The notes beneath the pieces were generated by a model. That model was not told where the DNA came from and did not search any database. It saw only the letters and a list, made by a program, of their open reading frames with translations. From Argopecten irradians (lineage: Eukaryota; Mollusca; Bivalvia; Pectinida; Pectinidae): a stretch of 64,000 nt of DNA. The stretch is from NCBI RefSeq assembly GCF_041381155.1, contig NC_091135.1, positions 52,961,997-53,025,996 on the forward strand. The letters are read 5' to 3'. Shown here piece by piece: positions 62,286 through 64,000 of this stretch. The translations under genes and the position numbers were made by a program. How positions within the stretch are numbered: the first letter of the stretch is position 1; the number at the start of each line of letters is the position of its first letter.

Positions 62286-64000
62286 ATGGAGACTTTAGCA
62301 ATCGTTTGCATCTTGGCTTGGATGCTTGCTTATACATCTGCTTTACAAACCTGTAAGTAGCATTTTTCTTAAATATTTTTCTCTCAATTTACAATGCTTG
62401 TTTATCCTAGATCTGCCCAATAGGCGAGCTGTTACATAGTATATTATGTCTCAAATACCAGTTATATGAATTTTCTACTAAATACATCTCATAATATGCA
62501 ATAAATCACTTTAAATGTAATTTCAACCACTTTTCTATATTTTCTTATTTTTATTTAATACTAATTTAAAAGGCTTAGCGGCTTTTGGGATATTTTTGCG
62601 TATTCTATAATCTTTACGTTTTTTTCTGAATTCACCAAACGTACTACTTTGGTTTTTTTCATATTTTTTATATGTATTTAAAATGCTTTTGAGATATTTA
62701 AATGCGTTTTTGGAATCTTTGAGTGGTTTTTTTCTCTGAATTGATCAAACTTATCAATTCACATTAAAACATTTACGCCAGAGTTGGAAAGTTGAAATGG
62801 TCATGTTTCTTTCATATGAGTGATCTCTAGACATAGTATTAAGATTATTGTGTTCTTCAAAAATTCCCGGGAATTTTTGTGTATTGTTGATGTTTTTATT
62901 ACTTACCTTTTACGTTTTGGTCATTACATATTACCTGCCGTGTTATGGTATGTGACATGGGTGATTGGTCGCATACCTGTAAAGGTAAAACATAACAGAT
63001 AAGCCATAACCCCATCAATCACCGAAATCAATCAAGCATGACACTGATTAGGTTGTATCGAATTTCTGTGGTAATGTACCTACATAACATGTTGTAGACT
63101 GGTATCTTAATATTTTGCCTGTGGGATATCTGTGTCATCGCAGAGAAATAAGACTATTTCATTTAATACATTCAAAAATGAAAAAAAAATGGTTCCCGAA
63201 AAAAAATCAAGGTTGTTTAAAAAGTTAGTGAAAGCATTGATTTCTTTAAAGCAACATAAACGATTTTAATTCGGGATAAGTTATGTTTTAATAAAAATAA
63301 TAAAGAAAACAAGAAAATAAATCAATTTTACCTCCTTTCAATGTAATAAAAACTATAATTTCGTATGATATGTAATTCACCTCCCCCTCGTTCTTTATAA
63401 TGTTTTACTTTTTAGCATTGGGTTTTGTAATGATTGCTTACAAAAGAGCTTATTTACAATATTTTTTGGTTTACATAAAGACTATACAATTGAATGTTAT
63501 GTCTTATTATTAGCTGCTTCTTTGTCAACAGATTATATGGAGGAAGGATGTGGAGCGGCCATCAATATGATGACCAGGAATGAGGACTCGATCATCCTAA
63601 GGCTGACCAGAAATCCTACACACCGTCCTAACCAGGACTGTGTGATTGCAATCGAACCACCACTGGGGAAGGATCTTTCTGTGACCTTTCGCGATCTTGA
63701 CGTAGAAACCGGCCCAACAGGACAGTGTGCCACGGACTTTTTGAGAATGTACGACGGCAGGAGTGGGCAAGCACAGTTTGTTCAAGGTAATTTGTCTGTT
63801 TCGAAAATTTGCTATGTAATTGTTAAACACTCTCTAAATCCGTATAATTTCATTCTTACTTATATAATAATTTATTTAAAAGTATAATTCAATCCTTAGC
63901 CTTGATATTTTGTCATCATTGTCTCTAACCCCATATTGACATCTCACGTTTTGACATTTCAGGTCTTCCCCAGACAATCTGTGGTAACAACAATATGATG
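62286..64000 (+). CDS. Secreted CUB-domain protein, 5' three exons (continues beyond right edge)
   Basis: Seen: exon 1 62286-62352 encodes a 22-residue signal peptide beginning METLAIVCILAWML; exon 2 63532-63786; exon 3 from 63963 to the window end. Both introns are phase 1 with GT-AG ends. The joined frame is a CUB domain: Cys28 and Cys58 (DCVIAIEPP) form the first expected disulfide, Cys87 (GQCATDFLRMYDG) and Cys113 (LPQTICG) the second. The acidic residues around DF and YDG fit a calcium-binding type CUB. Known: CUB domains mediate protein or carbohydrate contacts in extracellular proteases, cubilin-like receptors and matrix proteins. The domains that follow are off the window, so I cannot choose among these. 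Start chosen from the signal peptide and TATA spacing; the longer frame from 62147 is a different frame and is not used. Confidence 0.87.
62353..63531 (+). other. Intron 1 of the CUB gene
   Basis: 1179 bp AT-rich intron bounded by CT|GTAAGTAG and CAACAG|AT. No repeat or RNA gene recognised inside. Confidence 0.8.

Noticed and set aside
62147..62356. 69-codon frame starting upstream of the CUB gene
   Set aside because: It overlaps the TATA box and reads the signal-peptide exon in the wrong frame.

Overview
Organism and overall picture. This is AT-rich animal nuclear DNA with short exons, GT-AG introns and very dense, mostly non-autonomous mobile elements. The dispersed repeats (tRNA-derived SINEs, an AGCTCGCC-type repeat, long hairpins with a CGAGGxCGTAGxCCGAG apex) resemble those I know from bivalve molluscs. 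I infer a bivalve, possibly a scallop or oyster relative. Four host genes can be read. Most lines of a naive ORF scan are chance frames or frames through satellite DNA.

Layout. 1-3331 (-): the first four coding exons of a RecQ-family helicase-like gene that runs off the left edge. 3332-3711: a compact divergent promoter. 3712-7188 (+): a complete four-exon mitochondrial malonyl-CoA:ACP transacylase gene (MCAT). 7453-17499: a 10 kb satellite of a 41 bp unit, about 245 copies, with higher-order structure. 17500-23622: non-coding DNA with nested repeats, probably including syntrophin 3' UTR. 23623-33134 (-): a complete six-exon syntrophin gene of the beta-1/alpha type, with a SINE, MITEs and a 5'-truncated LINE in its introns. 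33135-48870: a transposon graveyard holding LINE pieces, TTAA and TA elements, long hairpins, a 1.07 kb fold-back with 8 bp target duplications, and a 45 bp minisatellite (42852-46324). 48890-51114: a 2.2 kb element with 241 bp terminal inverted repeats starting CACTGTGG and a 5 bp target duplication, enclosing subterminal iterons, a zinc-finger exon and a MITE. 51115-62190: gene-free, with two more large inverted-repeat elements. 62286-64000 (+): the first exons of a secreted CUB-domain protein, with a TATA box.

How the parts relate. RecQ-like and MCAT are head to head about 380 bp apart and probably share a promoter. MCAT loads malonyl groups on mitochondrial acyl carrier protein. Syntrophin is a dystrophin-complex adaptor. 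The CUB protein is secreted. No pathway links the four. The most unusual content is the mobile DNA: at least ten structurally distinct element types can be delimited from their target duplications and inverted repeats, often nested. The best candidate for something undescribed is the 48890-51114 element, whose ends fit the Transib/RAG-type terminal pattern although no transposase is visible.
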